Origin: Rahnella inusitata_A
Lineage (GTDB): Bacteria > Pseudomonadota > Gammaproteobacteria > Enterobacterales > Enterobacteriaceae
DNA: 64,000 bases
Reading direction: 5' to 3'
Assembly (NCBI RefSeq): GCF_965118895.1
Contig: NZ_CBCPJJ010000009.1
Span: 558,001 to 622,000 of the forward strand
The position numbers were made by a program, and so were the translations under genes. Below the pieces are notes generated by a model. It searched no databases. It had not been told where the DNA came from and saw only the letters and a list, made by a program, of their open reading frames with translations. Shown in pieces: positions 34,754-43,278 of the stretch. The stretch's first letter is position 1. Each line of letters starts with the position of its first letter.

Positions 34754-35498
34754 AATATTCACTTGGCGAGACGCCCAGCGATCGGCGGAACATCGCACTG
34801 AAGGCACTCGGGCTGTCGTAGCCGAGTGCCAGCGCCACATCAATCACTGAATTTCCTGCCGCCAGTTGCTGCAAAGCGTCGAGCAATTTTGCCTGACGCA
34901 CCCAGTCACTGAAACGCAATCCGGTCTCACGCTGAAAGCGACGGGAAAGTGTCCGGCTGCTGATATTCAGCCGCGCAGCAACTTCCTCAAGTTCCCACGA
35001 AGCGCTTAAATCACGGCAAATCTGATGGCTAAGCATCAGAAGTTCGGGCTCTTTGGGCTCGGGTAAATACAATGGCAACGTCGGTAACAGACGCAGTTCA
35101 TCGAGCAGTAATTCCATAATCCGTTCGTCACGGCCACCCGGCAAATAACCGGCGGGGATCGTCAGCGAAACCAAAATGAGTTCTCGCAGCAGCGGGGAAA
35201 TTTGTACAACCTGACATTGTGCAGGTAAATCCGCACGTGCCAGTGGATCGACAAATAAGGTGCGTGCCTTAACGCCGCCGATAAAGCGCAGGCTGTGTTC
35301 GACATGGGCAGGTAACCAGATGCCGCGCCCCGGCGGAACCATCCAGGTGCCGAGCGCGGTATGAACTTCAACAACGCCACAAAGAGTGTGGATCAGTTGT
35401 GAACAGCTGTGGCTGTGAGCAGGTTCGCTGTCACCGTGTTGATAATCAATCGCCAGCGGAGCAATGGCCTGATCAGGTGCGAGAAAGGTAGAGTGCAT
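34722..35498 (-). CDS. AraC-family transcriptional regulator
   Basis: A 258-residue regulator with an N-terminal cupin (PAHSHSCSQLIHTLCGVVEVHTALGTWMVPPGRGIWLPAHVEHSL, about 25-75). The C-terminal AraC/XylS domain has two HTH motifs (WELEEVAARLNISSRTLSRRFQRETG and VIDVALALGYDSPSAFSAMFRRSLGVSPSEYF). The layout resembles NimR-type one-component regulators that control a neighbouring exporter. Here no exporter is adjacent, and the 3' end overlaps leuA by 32 bp. The target and ligand are unknown. Confidence 0.88.
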   Translation of the reverse strand: MHSTFLAPDQAIAPLAIDYQHGDSEPAHSHSCSQLIHTLCGVVEVHTALGTWMVPPGRGIWLPAHVEHSLRFIGGVKARTLFVDPLARADLPAQCQVVQISPLLRELILVSLTIPAGYLPGGRDERIMELLLDELRLLPTLPLYLPEPKEPELLMLSHQICRDLSASWELEEVAARLNISSRTLSRRFQRETGLRFSDWVRQAKLLDALQQLAAGNSVIDVALALGYDSPSAFSAMFRRSLGVSPSEYFSQSESRSPH

Positions 35499-35501
35499 AA
35501 A

Positions 35502-35672
35502 TCAGTGGTGCGGATGATTTTTAGCATCTTCGACGGCTTGTTTAGCGTCTTCAGCCGCCTTTTGAACTTCTTCTTCAGTCAGTTGTTCGGAGACTTCAAG
35601 CAGTTCTGCCAGCCCGTCGCTGACGTGCACGTCATCTGCTTTACTTTTATTTTCTTTATTATTTTCGCTCAT
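35502..35672 (-). CDS. Small charged hypothetical protein
   Basis: A 56-residue protein, MSENNKENKSKADDVHVSDG at the start, then an alanine/glutamate-rich helix (EEVQKAAEDAKQAVEDAKN) and HPHH at the end. It is short and strongly charged, with no signal peptide and no cysteine. AGGA lies 8 nt before the ATG. The stop is 3 bp before the AraC gene start, so the two are probably one transcript. I do not recognise a family; a coiled-coil or heat-soluble protein is a fair description from composition only. Confidence 0.65.
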   Translation of the reverse strand: MSENNKENKSKADDVHVSDGLAELLEVSEQLTEEEVQKAAEDAKQAVEDAKNHPHH

Positions 35673-35777
35673 TACGGTTGTCCTGATGAAATATGAAGAG
35701 GGGGTAATTATAGCAGAAATCGTGCGGTTACGCGGGTAAGGGGGTGGAGTCCGTCGGGCGACAGACTCCCAAAAACA

Positions 35778-36002
35778 TTACTGACGGTAGGCGAATTTAA
35801 TTTGCTGCAGGGAGTTTCTGAAGATGGCTGCCTGCTGTTCATCTTCCATCTGTGCGGCATATTTTTCCATGTTCAACATGACCTTACCTGCATCCGCCTG
35901 ACCGATCGCTTTCAGGATCAGAGTCAGGGTGGCTTTCAGGCAGGCAACTTCTGTCGCCAGGGTTTCAACGTTCGCTTCAGTGGTAAAATCGCAGTTACTC
36001 AT
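35778..36002 (-). CDS. yecF: YecF, DUF2594 family protein
   Basis: A 74-residue protein the same length as E. coli YecF. It shares the patterns EVACLKATLTLILKAIGQADAGKVMLNMEKYAAQ and QIKFAYRQ at the C-terminus. It is predicted helical and cytoplasmic with no known function. GAGGAGAAATA precedes the ATG. In E. coli it lies between sdiA and uvrY; here it also flanks uvrY but at a distance of 795 bp, and no sdiA is seen in the window. Confidence 0.92.
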   Translation of the reverse strand: MSNCDFTTEANVETLATEVACLKATLTLILKAIGQADAGKVMLNMEKYAAQMEDEQQAAIFRNSLQQIKFAYRQ

Positions 36003-36797
36003 TATTTCTCCTCAGGCAGGCTGCCAGGCAGCGCTCCCGACTTTATACAGTAAAAAGAAGGGGGTATATCAGCGGGCTCACCCGAAACGGCAGGGTGCAA
36101 AGTGACAGCATTTTAGCATAGTCGGCAGCTTTTAGTGCAGTGGCGCACGGGATGCTTTCGAAAAGCATTCAATAGAACGGGCAAAATGAGGAGAGAAATC
36201 CGATGAGTTAACACATTTGAAAGTAAGTAAAGAATACTAAACATATTAGGGGATCAGACATTTCACGTGGTCCGCCTGAGTTTATTCTTATAAGTACCGC
36301 GACAATTCGTGCTATTGCAAATAATCATTGGGTATATCATAGATATATGAAAGTCGTGATTCGCTGCTTTAATCATCTTTCTATAAAACGTGTTATTTTG
36401 AAGGGAACAGTCCCGGCATAGTTATTTTTCACAACAGAATAGATGTAGCTTGATACAGACCTTATTGTTTGATTCAAAATGCCTTTTTTATGTATTATTA
36501 ATACAGGTGATGAAAGTTCTCATTTACATTCAGCAAACTAGTTTTTTGCAGACATTTCTTGGTCAAGATGGCCTGATAGAGTAAAATGCACGGGCGATAT
36601 AAATAACCTGAATTCCTGATTTAAAAACACTGCCCTCGTGCGGTAGTGAGGTAAGTTCGTTGATGTTGGCTTTTTATTGCCACCTTCTCTTCTATAAGCT
36701 GTCTGCGCACGATATTAATGTTTAACGTGTATGATTGCGTTAAGACAAGCCCGAAGACCCTGACGGTGCGTCGCCCTTATTTTTTGGAGAATTCTCT
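36003..36797. other. AT-rich intergenic region before uvrY
   Basis: These 795 bp hold no credible ORF. An inverted repeat ATGCTTT (36152-36158) / AAAGCAT (36162-36168) and an AT-rich tract at 36360-36620 are the only structures I see. The yecF promoter must lie at the left and the uvrY promoter at the right end. Confidence 0.6.
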
Positions 36798-37454
36798 TTG
36801 ATTAGCGTTCTTCTTGTTGATGACCACGAATTAGTGCGCGCAGGGATCCGACGCATTCTCGAAGATATCAAAGGCATCAAAGTCGTTGGTGAGGCTCAGT
36901 GCGGCGAAGACGCCGTGAAGTGGTGCCGTACTAATGATGTTGATATTGTCCTGATGGATATGAATATGCCGGGTATTGGCGGGCTGGAAGCGACGAAGAA
37001 AATCGTGCGTTTCTCGCCGGATATCAAGATTATCATGTTAACTATCTATACTGAAAACCCGCTGCCGGCAAAAGTGATGCAGGCGGGGGCTTCCGGTTAT
37101 CTGAGCAAAGGTGCTGCACCACAGGAAGTGGTTAACGCCATCCGTTTGGTTGACTCGGGCCAGCGCTATATTGCGTCTGACATCGCTCAGCAAATGGCAC
37201 TGAGCCAGATTGAGCCTCAGTCTGAAACGCCTTTTGACTCCTTATCTGAGCGTGAATTACAAATCATGCTGATGATTACCAAAGGGCAAAAAGTGAATGA
37301 AATTTCAGAACAACTGAACTTGAGCCCGAAGACCGTTAACAGTTATCGTTACAGAATGTTTAGTAAATTAAATATCAGTGGCGATGTCGAGTTAACTCAT
37401 CTGGCAATCCGTCACGGTTTGTTCAACGCGGAGACTTTATCAGGCAGTGAATGA
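36798..37454 (+). CDS. uvrY: UvrY, response regulator of the BarA-UvrY system
   Basis: A 218-residue NarL/FixJ-type response regulator. The receiver domain has DD at 8-9, phosphoacceptor Asp54 (VLMDMNMPG) and the conserved Lys in LSKGAAP. The C-terminal LuxR HTH is LSERELQIMLMITKGQKVNEISEQLNLSPKTVNSYRYRMFSKL. It is almost identical to E. coli UvrY, which with BarA activates csrB/csrC. Start TTG 36798, as in E. coli, follows TTGGAGAATTCTC. It overlaps uvrC by 8 bp, as a two-gene unit. Confidence 0.97.
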   Translation: MISVLLVDDHELVRAGIRRILEDIKGIKVVGEAQCGEDAVKWCRTNDVDIVLMDMNMPGIGGLEATKKIVRFSPDIKIIMLTIYTENPLPAKVMQAGASGYLSKGAAPQEVVNAIRLVDSGQRYIASDIAQQMALSQIEPQSETPFDSLSERELQIMLMITKGQKVNEISEQLNLSPKTVNSYRYRMFSKLNISGDVELTHLAIRHGLFNAETLSGSE

Positions 37455-39282
37455 TGAGCGTTTCGACCCTAAAGCCTTTCTGAAAACGGTCACCAGCCAG
37501 CCGGGCGTCTACAGGATGTATGACGCCAGCGGCACCGTAATCTATGTAGGTAAAGCTAAAGACCTTAAAAAGCGTCTTGCCAGCTATTTTCGCGTTCAGG
37601 TTTCCAGCCGTAAAACGGAAACGCTGGTCAAAAATATCGCGCAAATCGACGTCACCGTGACCCATACGGAAACCGAAGCGCTCCTCCTCGAACATAACTA
37701 CATCAAGCTGTATCAGCCGCGTTATAACGTGCTGTTGCGTGATGATAAATCCTATCCGCTGATTTTCCTCAGTGCCGATAATCATCCGCGTATTACCGTG
37801 CATCGCGGCGCCAAGCACGCTAAAGGCGAATATTTCGGGCCGTTTCCCAACTCCTATGCCGTGCGTGAAACGCTGGCACTGTTGCAGAAACTTTTCCCGA
37901 TCCGCCAGTGCGAGAACAGCGTTTACAGCAATCGCTCGCGCCCTTGCCTGCAATATCAGATTGGGCGTTGTCTCGGTCCCTGCGTGAAAGGGTTAGTCAG
38001 CGAACAGGATTATAAAGATCAGGTGGATTACGTGCGTCTTTTCCTTGAAGGGAAAGATCAGCAAGTGGTCACGCAGCTGGTAAACCGTATGGAAGAGGCC
38101 AGCAAGGATTTACGTTTTGAAGATGCCGGACGCATTCGAGATCAAATCCAGGCTGTTCGCCGTGTCACTGAACGTCAGTTCGTGTCGGGTAACAGCGAAG
38201 ATCTCGACGTTATCGGTGTCGCATTCGAATCAGGCATGGCGTGCCTGCACGTTCTCTTTATTCGTCAGGGCAAAGTGTTGGGCAGCCGCAGCTACTATCC
38301 GAAGGTACCGGGCGGTACCGATCTTGGCGAAGTGGTACAGACTTTTGTCGGGCAGTTCTATTTACAGGGTAGTCAGATGCGCACCCTGCCTGGCGAAATC
38401 CTCCTGGACTTCAGCCTGCCGGAAAAAGATCTGCTGGCTGATTCTCTGAGTGAGATTGCCGGGCGCAAAGTGCTGATTCAGAGTAAGCCGCGTGGTGACC
38501 GTGCCCGCTACCTGAAGCTGGCGCGTACCAATGCCTCCACGGCCCTGACCACGAAACTGGCGCAGCAGTCGACTATTCATCAGCGTCTGGCAGAGCTGGC
38601 AAAAACCCTTAATCTTGCGGAAATTAACCGCATGGAATGTTTCGACATCAGCCATACTATGGGCGAGCAAACGGTCGCTTCCTGTGTGGTCTTCGACAAT
38701 AACGGGCCGGTACGTTCTGAATATCGCCGCTATAACATTACCGGTATCACGCCGGGGGATGATTATGCGGCCATGAAGCAGGTTTTGACGCGTCGATACA
38801 GTAAATCACTGGATGAGAAAAAAATTCCTGACGTGATTTTTATCGATGGCGGGAAAGGGCAGCTCGGCATGGCGCTGGATGTGTTTCATTCACTGGATGT
38901 GACATGGGATAAATCTAAACCTTTGCTGATCGGTATTGCGAAAGGTGCCGATCGTAAAGCAGGGCTTGAAACGTTATTCTTTGTGCCAGAAGGTGAGGGG
39001 ATTGCCTTGCCGTCAGATTCACCGGCATTGCACGTTATCCAGCATATTCGTGATGATTCGCATAATCATGCGATCACCGGGCACCGTCAGCGGCGCGCCA
39101 AGGTGCGCACAACCAGCGCACTCGAAGAGATTGAAGGCGTCGGGCCGAAACGACGTCAGGTATTACTGAAATATATGGGAGGCATCCAGCCATTACTGAA
39201 TGCCAGCGTCGAGGAAATTGCACAGGTACCGGGTATTTCGACCGCATTAGCAGAAAAGATTCATAATGCGTTGAAACACTAA
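37447..39282 (+). CDS. uvrC: UvrC, excinuclease ABC subunit C
   Basis: A 611-residue nuclease (E. coli 610 aa). It has the N-terminal GIY-YIG domain (GVYRMYDASGTVIYVGKAKDLKKRL) for 3' incision, a UVR motif (about 205-240), the RNase H-like domain for 5' incision (FDISHTMGEQTVASCVVF ... VIFIDGGKGQL) and two C-terminal helix-hairpin-helix motifs (IEGVGPKRRQVLL, VPGISTALAEKI). The start is GTG 37447 inside the uvrY gene, by alignment to the family. It performs dual incision in nucleotide excision repair with UvrB. Confidence 0.97.
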   Translation: MNDERFDPKAFLKTVTSQPGVYRMYDASGTVIYVGKAKDLKKRLASYFRVQVSSRKTETLVKNIAQIDVTVTHTETEALLLEHNYIKLYQPRYNVLLRDDKSYPLIFLSADNHPRITVHRGAKHAKGEYFGPFPNSYAVRETLALLQKLFPIRQCENSVYSNRSRPCLQYQIGRCLGPCVKGLVSEQDYKDQVDYVRLFLEGKDQQVVTQLVNRMEEASKDLRFEDAGRIRDQIQAVRRVTERQFVSGNSEDLDVIGVAFESGMACLHVLFIRQGKVLGSRSYYPKVPGGTDLGEVVQTFVGQFYLQGSQMRTLPGEILLDFSLPEKDLLADSLSEIAGRKVLIQSKPRGDRARYLKLARTNASTALTTKLAQQSTIHQRLAELAKTLNLAEINRMECFDISHTMGEQTVASCVVFDNNGPVRSEYRRYNITGITPGDDYAAMKQVLTRRYSKSLDEKKIPDVIFIDGGKGQLGMALDVFHSLDVTWDKSKPLLIGIAKGADRKAGLETLFFVPEGEGIALPSDSPALHVIQHIRDDSHNHAITGHRQRRAKVRTTSALEEIEGVGPKRRQVLLKYMGGIQPLLNASVEEIAQVPGISTALAEKIHNALKH

Positions 39283-39338
39283 AGCCGTTGTAGCAACATA
39301 CTCATAATATCCAAACTGGACAAACAGTTACCTTCGCT

Positions 39339-39887
39339 ATGCAATTTAATATACCGACGTGCCTTACCCTGTTCCGCGTTGCACTGATCCCTTTCTTCGT
39401 GCTCGCCTTTTATCTGCCTTATCCATGGGCATCGATGGCTTGTGCGCTCATTTTCATTTTTGCGGCAATGACTGACTGGCTGGATGGCTACTTGGCCCGT
39501 CGCCTGAAGCAAACGACGCGGTTCGGTGCGTTCCTTGATCCTGTGGCCGATAAGGTGATGGTGGCGATTGCCCTGGTGCTGGTCGCGGAGTACTTCCACT
39601 CCTGGTGGATAACATTACCGGCTGCCACTATGATCGCTCGTGAAATTATTATTTCTGCCCTGCGCGAGTGGATGGCTGAAATTGGTAAGCGAAGCAGCGT
39701 TGCCGTTTCCTGGATTGGTAAGGTCAAGACCACCGCGCAGATGTTATCTCTGGTCGCCTTGTTGTGGCGTCCTGACAACATTGTCGTGGGTGTCGGTGTG
39801 GTAGCTCTTTACATCGCGGCAGTGCTGACTTTCTGGTCAATGTTCCAGTATTTGAACGCTGCACGCCACGATTTGCTGGAACCCTGA
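39339..39887 (+). CDS. pgsA: PgsA, CDP-diacylglycerol-glycerol-3-phosphate phosphatidyltransferase
   Basis: A 182-residue inner-membrane enzyme forming phosphatidylglycerol phosphate, the committed step to acidic phospholipids. The CDP-alcohol phosphotransferase motif D-x2-DG-x2-AR-x8-G-x3-D-x3-D is complete (Asp46, Asp49, Gly50, Ala53, Arg54, Gly63, Asp67, Asp71). It lies 56 bp after uvrC and before the glyW-cysT-leuZ tRNAs, the E. coli order. Its likely ribosome-binding site is weak. Confidence 0.97.
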   Translation: MQFNIPTCLTLFRVALIPFFVLAFYLPYPWASMACALIFIFAAMTDWLDGYLARRLKQTTRFGAFLDPVADKVMVAIALVLVAEYFHSWWITLPAATMIAREIIISALREWMAEIGKRSSVAVSWIGKVKTTAQMLSLVALLWRPDNIVVGVGVVALYIAAVLTFWSMFQYLNAARHDLLEP

Positions 39888-39937
39888 TCAAACTGACGTA
39901 AAAAACGTCAAACGAGCGAAGGATCCAGATAATTTTA

Positions 39938-39965
39938 TTGACTCATTCTCTCAGGTCAGTAGAAT
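39938..39965 (+). promoter_or_regulatory. Promoter of the tRNA-Gly/Cys/Leu operon
   Basis: TTGACT (39938-39943) and TAGAAT (39960-39965) with 16-bp spacing, about 70 bp upstream of tRNA-Gly. Confidence 0.6.
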
Positions 39966-40034
39966 GCAACGCATCGGAAGGCAGACAGCAATGCGCCGGA
40001 AGATAGCTAAAAAAATCAGTACGTTCTGATTAAA

Positions 40035-40110
<76 letters not shown>

Positions 40111-40168
40111 AATTTTCTTGAATTGATTTCTTAATCGGTTTAAGTGCAAGACAAGTAGTAAGATTTAA

Positions 40169-40242
40169 GGCGCGTTAACAAAGCGGTTATGTAGCGGATT
40201 GCAAATCCGCCTAGTCCGGTTCGACTCCGGAACGCGCCTCCA
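40169..40242 (+). tRNA. cysT: tRNA-Cys (anticodon GCA)
   Basis: A 74-nt cloverleaf, GGCGCGT / ACGCGCC acceptor, anticodon loop TTGCAAA and encoded CCA. It is the cysT position between glyW and leuZ. Confidence 0.96.
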
Positions 40243-40253
40243 ATTTTCCCGGA

Positions 40254-40339
40254 GCCCGGGTGGTGGAATCGGTAGACACAAGGGATTTAAAATCCCTCGG
40301 CCTTAGGCTGTACGAGTTCAAGTCTCGTCCCGGGTACCA
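40254..40339 (+). tRNA. leuZ: tRNA-Leu (anticodon UAA)
   Basis: An 86-nt type II tRNA with a long variable arm (CTCGGCCTTAGGCTG), acceptor GCCCGGG / CCCGGGT, anticodon loop TTTAAAA and encoded CCA. It corresponds to leuZ. Confidence 0.96.
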
Positions 40340-40388
40340 TGGGAAAATTAGCAGAATAATCAAAAGCAATAGTGTAGTAATGTCGTTA

Positions 40389-40412
40389 TAGCCACCTTCG
40401 GGTGGTTTTTTT
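40389..40412 (+). terminator. Terminator of the tRNA operon
   Basis: GCCACC (40391-40396), TTCG loop, GGTGGT and then TTTTTTT. Confidence 0.9.
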
Positions 40413-40561
40413 ATGTCTGAAATTTGCTGCTTCCCCCTTTCGAATCTTCTTGCCTCTTCAGTTGTGATGAAATTTTCCCATCATCCATGACTTTTAATTA
40501 AATCATTTAGCTGGCTTTGTATAAGACTGTAAATCCATAAAATTTTCGTATATTATCCTCC

Positions 40562-40575
40562 TAAGAATAGTCTTA
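40562..40575 (+). promoter_or_regulatory. RcsAB-box-like inverted repeat upstream of wzz
   Basis: TAAGAATAGTCTTA has perfect TAAGA/TCTTA arms and resembles the RcsAB box (TAAGAATATTCCTA form). It lies about 150 bp upstream of the chain-length regulator gene. Confidence 0.5.
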
Positions 40576-40725
40576 AAGCAGCGATATACCGGCAATCCTA
40601 AGGAAGCCAAATGCACAACACCATACAACTTTCTCATTTATGGTAAGTGCTGAAGTCTCACGGGCTTGGCTGGATATTATGTGGGTGAATATAACGCCAG
40701 TACGAAATTGAAATGGAACATTCCA

Positions 40726-41847
40726 ATGAGTAGCATGAATACCTTACCAAATGAACCAAGGGTACATCTCCCCGTTCTTGATAGTACCTTTGTAAAGCAC
40801 GATGAAATTGATTTGTTTGAATTCTTCTCTGTCATTTATAAAGCTAAGAAATTCATAACCTTAGTCACTCTCGCTTTTATCATCGCAGGAATTGGTGTTG
40901 GGGCTGTTTTACCTCAAAAATGGACTAGCAGCGCTGTAATTATTGCACCTGCGGCTTCTGAATTTATAGGGCTGGATGATCTCTTGGATCAGTTAAAGAT
41001 TGCCGGTATCGATACGGGGGTTGATTCTACTTATCTGCTGGCGACTTACATGCGGTACTTTGATTCCCGCATTTTACGGGACAATTATTTGCAGCATTCC
41101 AGTTACTTTAAGATGCTGATGGCTAAGAATCCCGATGACGAGTCTCGCAAAAGACAACTTCTGGATTCCATCAGCTCGAATAACATTACCACGTCCAGTA
41201 ATGCTGATGATAAAGGACTCAGTTCCAAAGCGTATAATTACTTCCGACTAAATTTTTCAGCTACAAAGCCTGAAGAAGCAAAAAATTTGCTTCAGGGGTA
41301 CATGGACTATGTTGAAAAATCTGTTCAGGGGTACGTTACATTTAAGATTAAGCGAGCAGTGACGCTGAAACTCCAAAACGAGCAGCAGCTTTACGATGTG
41401 GAAATTAAAAAAATCCAAAATGATCGCGATGTACGTATCAACAAGATCAAATATGCTCTTTCAATTGCTCAAGCCGCAGGCGTGAAAAAGCCGGTCTACT
41501 CAAATGGCGCAACCATACTTGACGATCCTGACTATTCAATTTCGCTGGGTGCGGATGCACTCGCCGAAAAACTTAAAGTCGAAGAGTCTATTAAAGACCC
41601 TCTCGACATAAGTACTGATTTACGCAACCGAAAGATGAATATCGATCTGTTACGCAATGTGAAATTGAATGATGTTGAGTTTAGGCCCTTTAAATATCTG
41701 CAAATGCCAGAAGTCCCATCCAAGAAAGATGAACCAAAGAAACTCATTATCCTGATAATTTCGGGTATGTTGGGCATGATGGGGGCGATAGCTATGGTGC
41801 TGTTGAACCACATGTCAATCAATCGTAGCGAAAAAACTTCTCTCTGA
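40726..41847 (+). CDS. O-antigen chain-length determinant (Wzz/FepE-type polysaccharide co-polymerase)
   Basis: A 373-residue PCP-1 family protein. It has a cytoplasmic N-terminus, a first membrane helix (FITLVTLAFIIAGIGVGAVLP, about 40-60), a large periplasmic domain with a long helix, and a C-terminal helix (KLIILIISGMLGMMGAIAMVLLNH, about 342-365) preceded by a proline-rich segment (PEVPSKKDEPKK). The length is nearer FepE (about 375) than WzzB (about 325), suggesting a regulator of very long O-antigen chains. ATG 40726 was chosen by the domain start; the ribosome-binding site is weak (GGA). It is separate from any O-antigen cluster in this window. Confidence 0.88.
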   Translation: MSSMNTLPNEPRVHLPVLDSTFVKHDEIDLFEFFSVIYKAKKFITLVTLAFIIAGIGVGAVLPQKWTSSAVIIAPAASEFIGLDDLLDQLKIAGIDTGVDSTYLLATYMRYFDSRILRDNYLQHSSYFKMLMAKNPDDESRKRQLLDSISSNNITTSSNADDKGLSSKAYNYFRLNFSATKPEEAKNLLQGYMDYVEKSVQGYVTFKIKRAVTLKLQNEQQLYDVEIKKIQNDRDVRINKIKYALSIAQAAGVKKPVYSNGATILDDPDYSISLGADALAEKLKVEESIKDPLDISTDLRNRKMNIDLLRNVKLNDVEFRPFKYLQMPEVPSKKDEPKKLIILIISGMLGMMGAIAMVLLNHMSINRSEKTSL

Positions 41848-41876
41848 CATCGCAAAACGTTCACTTTGCATATAAT

Positions 41877-41907
41877 AAAGGCCACCTCGAAGAGTGGCCT
41901 TTGTGCT
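41877..41907 (+). terminator. wzz terminator
   Basis: AAAGGCCAC (41877-41885) pairs with GTGGCCTTT (41894-41902), followed by GTGCTTT. Confidence 0.8.
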
Positions 41908-42042
41908 TTAACAGCAACGCCAAATCATATCAGCAATGCAAAACGTCCCTTTGCGGTAATTACCGGTCTGGTATGTGCTGATGTTCAGTGAAAGTGGCGG
42001 ATAGAGTGCAGATTAAAACAGCCCCGAAGGGCGTTTTTAGGG

Positions 42043-42309
42043 CTAAATCTCGCCCGATGAATCTGTATTACTCAGTGCCCGGATCGATAAAGGCAGGTGG
42101 TAGTTCGGTTGGCTGGTGAAAAACGCCTGAAGGGCGACGCGTTTCTTCCGGTCTATCGAAATCTCTTCCATGGTTTTGCGGAAGATACTGTAACGGCCAC
42201 AAGAAGTGCAGGTCACAGTAACAATTTTCGCCGACATATTTACCGACGTCTTATTCGTGTTTTGACACAACGGACACTCGTCTTGAGCGTTTACAACTGT
42301 AGAACTCAT
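42043..42309 (-). CDS. Small zinc-ribbon-like hypothetical protein
   Basis: An 88-residue protein with two CxxC pairs: ECPLCQN (12-15) and CTSCGRYSIF (34-37), a spacing that fits a zinc ribbon. The rest is a short helical C-terminus. GGAGGTTTT before the ATG is a strong ribosome-binding site. A GCCC/GGGC mini-hairpin followed by TGTTTT on the minus strand (42021-42032) may end it. No family is recognised. It lies between wzz and pphA. Confidence 0.7.
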   Translation of the reverse strand: MSSTVVNAQDECPLCQNTNKTSVNMSAKIVTVTCTSCGRYSIFRKTMEEISIDRKKRVALQAFFTSQPNYHLPLSIRALSNTDSSGEI

Positions 42310-42536
42310 AAAACCTCCGGTTTTACTTAGAGCGGCCAGTAGTCTAGCACAAAAAGGCGGCAGTTACTTAATGATAAATAATTTATCAGTGGATTTCAGC
42401 CGCGACTACGTGTAGAGAAGCCTAAACTTCCTGAACGCACGGGGAAAAGCTCAGTTTGCTCTTTGAACATCCTTTCCTAACACTCCTCATCAGATACACT
42501 TAAGCTATTCACAGTCGCAATGGATCTCATCCAAAT

Positions 42537-43196
42537 ATGATTCCTGCTTTGTATAAACGTATTGATGGCAAAAACTACCGGCACATTTTTATCGTGGGTG
42601 ATCTGCACGGGTGTATGGCCTTACTGGACGAGCAACTGAATAAAATCACTTTCGATCCCAGCCTCGATCTGTTGCTGTCAGTTGGCGATCTGGCCGATCG
42701 CGGACCCGACAGCGTCGGTTGCCTGAAACTCATCCGTCAGCCGTGGTTTCGCTGCGTGAGAGGCAACCATGAGCAAATGGCGATTGAAGCAGTGAACGAA
42801 CTGAATATTCCGCGCTGGCTACGTAACGGTGGTGACTGGTTGTATGCGCTGGAAAGCGAAGCTCAGGAACAGGCGAAAGCACTGATTCTTGAGGCAGACA
42901 GTTTACCGCATGTTATTGAGCTGACGACCCGCGAAGGGAAACGTATCGTGGTGGCGCACGCTGACTACATTTCAGACGAGTATGCATTTGGAAAGCTATT
43001 GGACAGTTATGAAATTATCTGGAATCGTGATCGCGTGAATCAGGCGCTGGCCGGACGTTATCAGCCTGTCGCCGGTGCCGATTCCTTTTATTTCGGCCAT
43101 ACGCCGGTTGAAAAGGCGATGCAATTTGCTAATCAGCACTACATTGATACCGGCGCGGTATTCGGCGGTTATCTGACCTTACTTCAGTTGCAATAA
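42537..43196 (+). CDS. pphA: PphA, serine/threonine protein phosphatase 1
   Basis: A 219-residue metallophosphatase with the PPP signature: GDLHG (21-25), GDLADRG (50-56), GNHE (76-79), and later AHADY and FGHTPVEKA. It ends YIDTGAVFGGYLTLLQLQ, as in E. coli PphA (PrpA, 218 aa), which acts on misfolded-protein and CpxR signalling. The start ATG is the second part of ATATGA with no strong ribosome-binding site. It has its own 220-bp upstream region. Confidence 0.92.
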   Translation: MIPALYKRIDGKNYRHIFIVGDLHGCMALLDEQLNKITFDPSLDLLLSVGDLADRGPDSVGCLKLIRQPWFRCVRGNHEQMAIEAVNELNIPRWLRNGGDWLYALESEAQEQAKALILEADSLPHVIELTTREGKRIVVAHADYISDEYAFGKLLDSYEIIWNRDRVNQALAGRYQPVAGADSFYFGHTPVEKAMQFANQHYIDTGAVFGGYLTLLQLQ

Positions 43197-43278
43197 CATC
43201 AGACGGAGTGCGGGTTTGCGGTGAATTGCTGGCAAAGGTATAGTGACCGGCTGCGAACCGGAAAGCTGAGATAACATC

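Larger units (their letters stand above)
40340..40725. other. tRNA-Leu to wzz intergenic region
   Basis: It holds the tRNA terminator, an AT-rich stretch and the RcsAB-like box at 40562-40575. AGGAAG at 40600-40605 is followed by ATGCACAAC, a possible very short leader, but it is not a convincing gene. Nothing else is evident. Confidence 0.5.
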
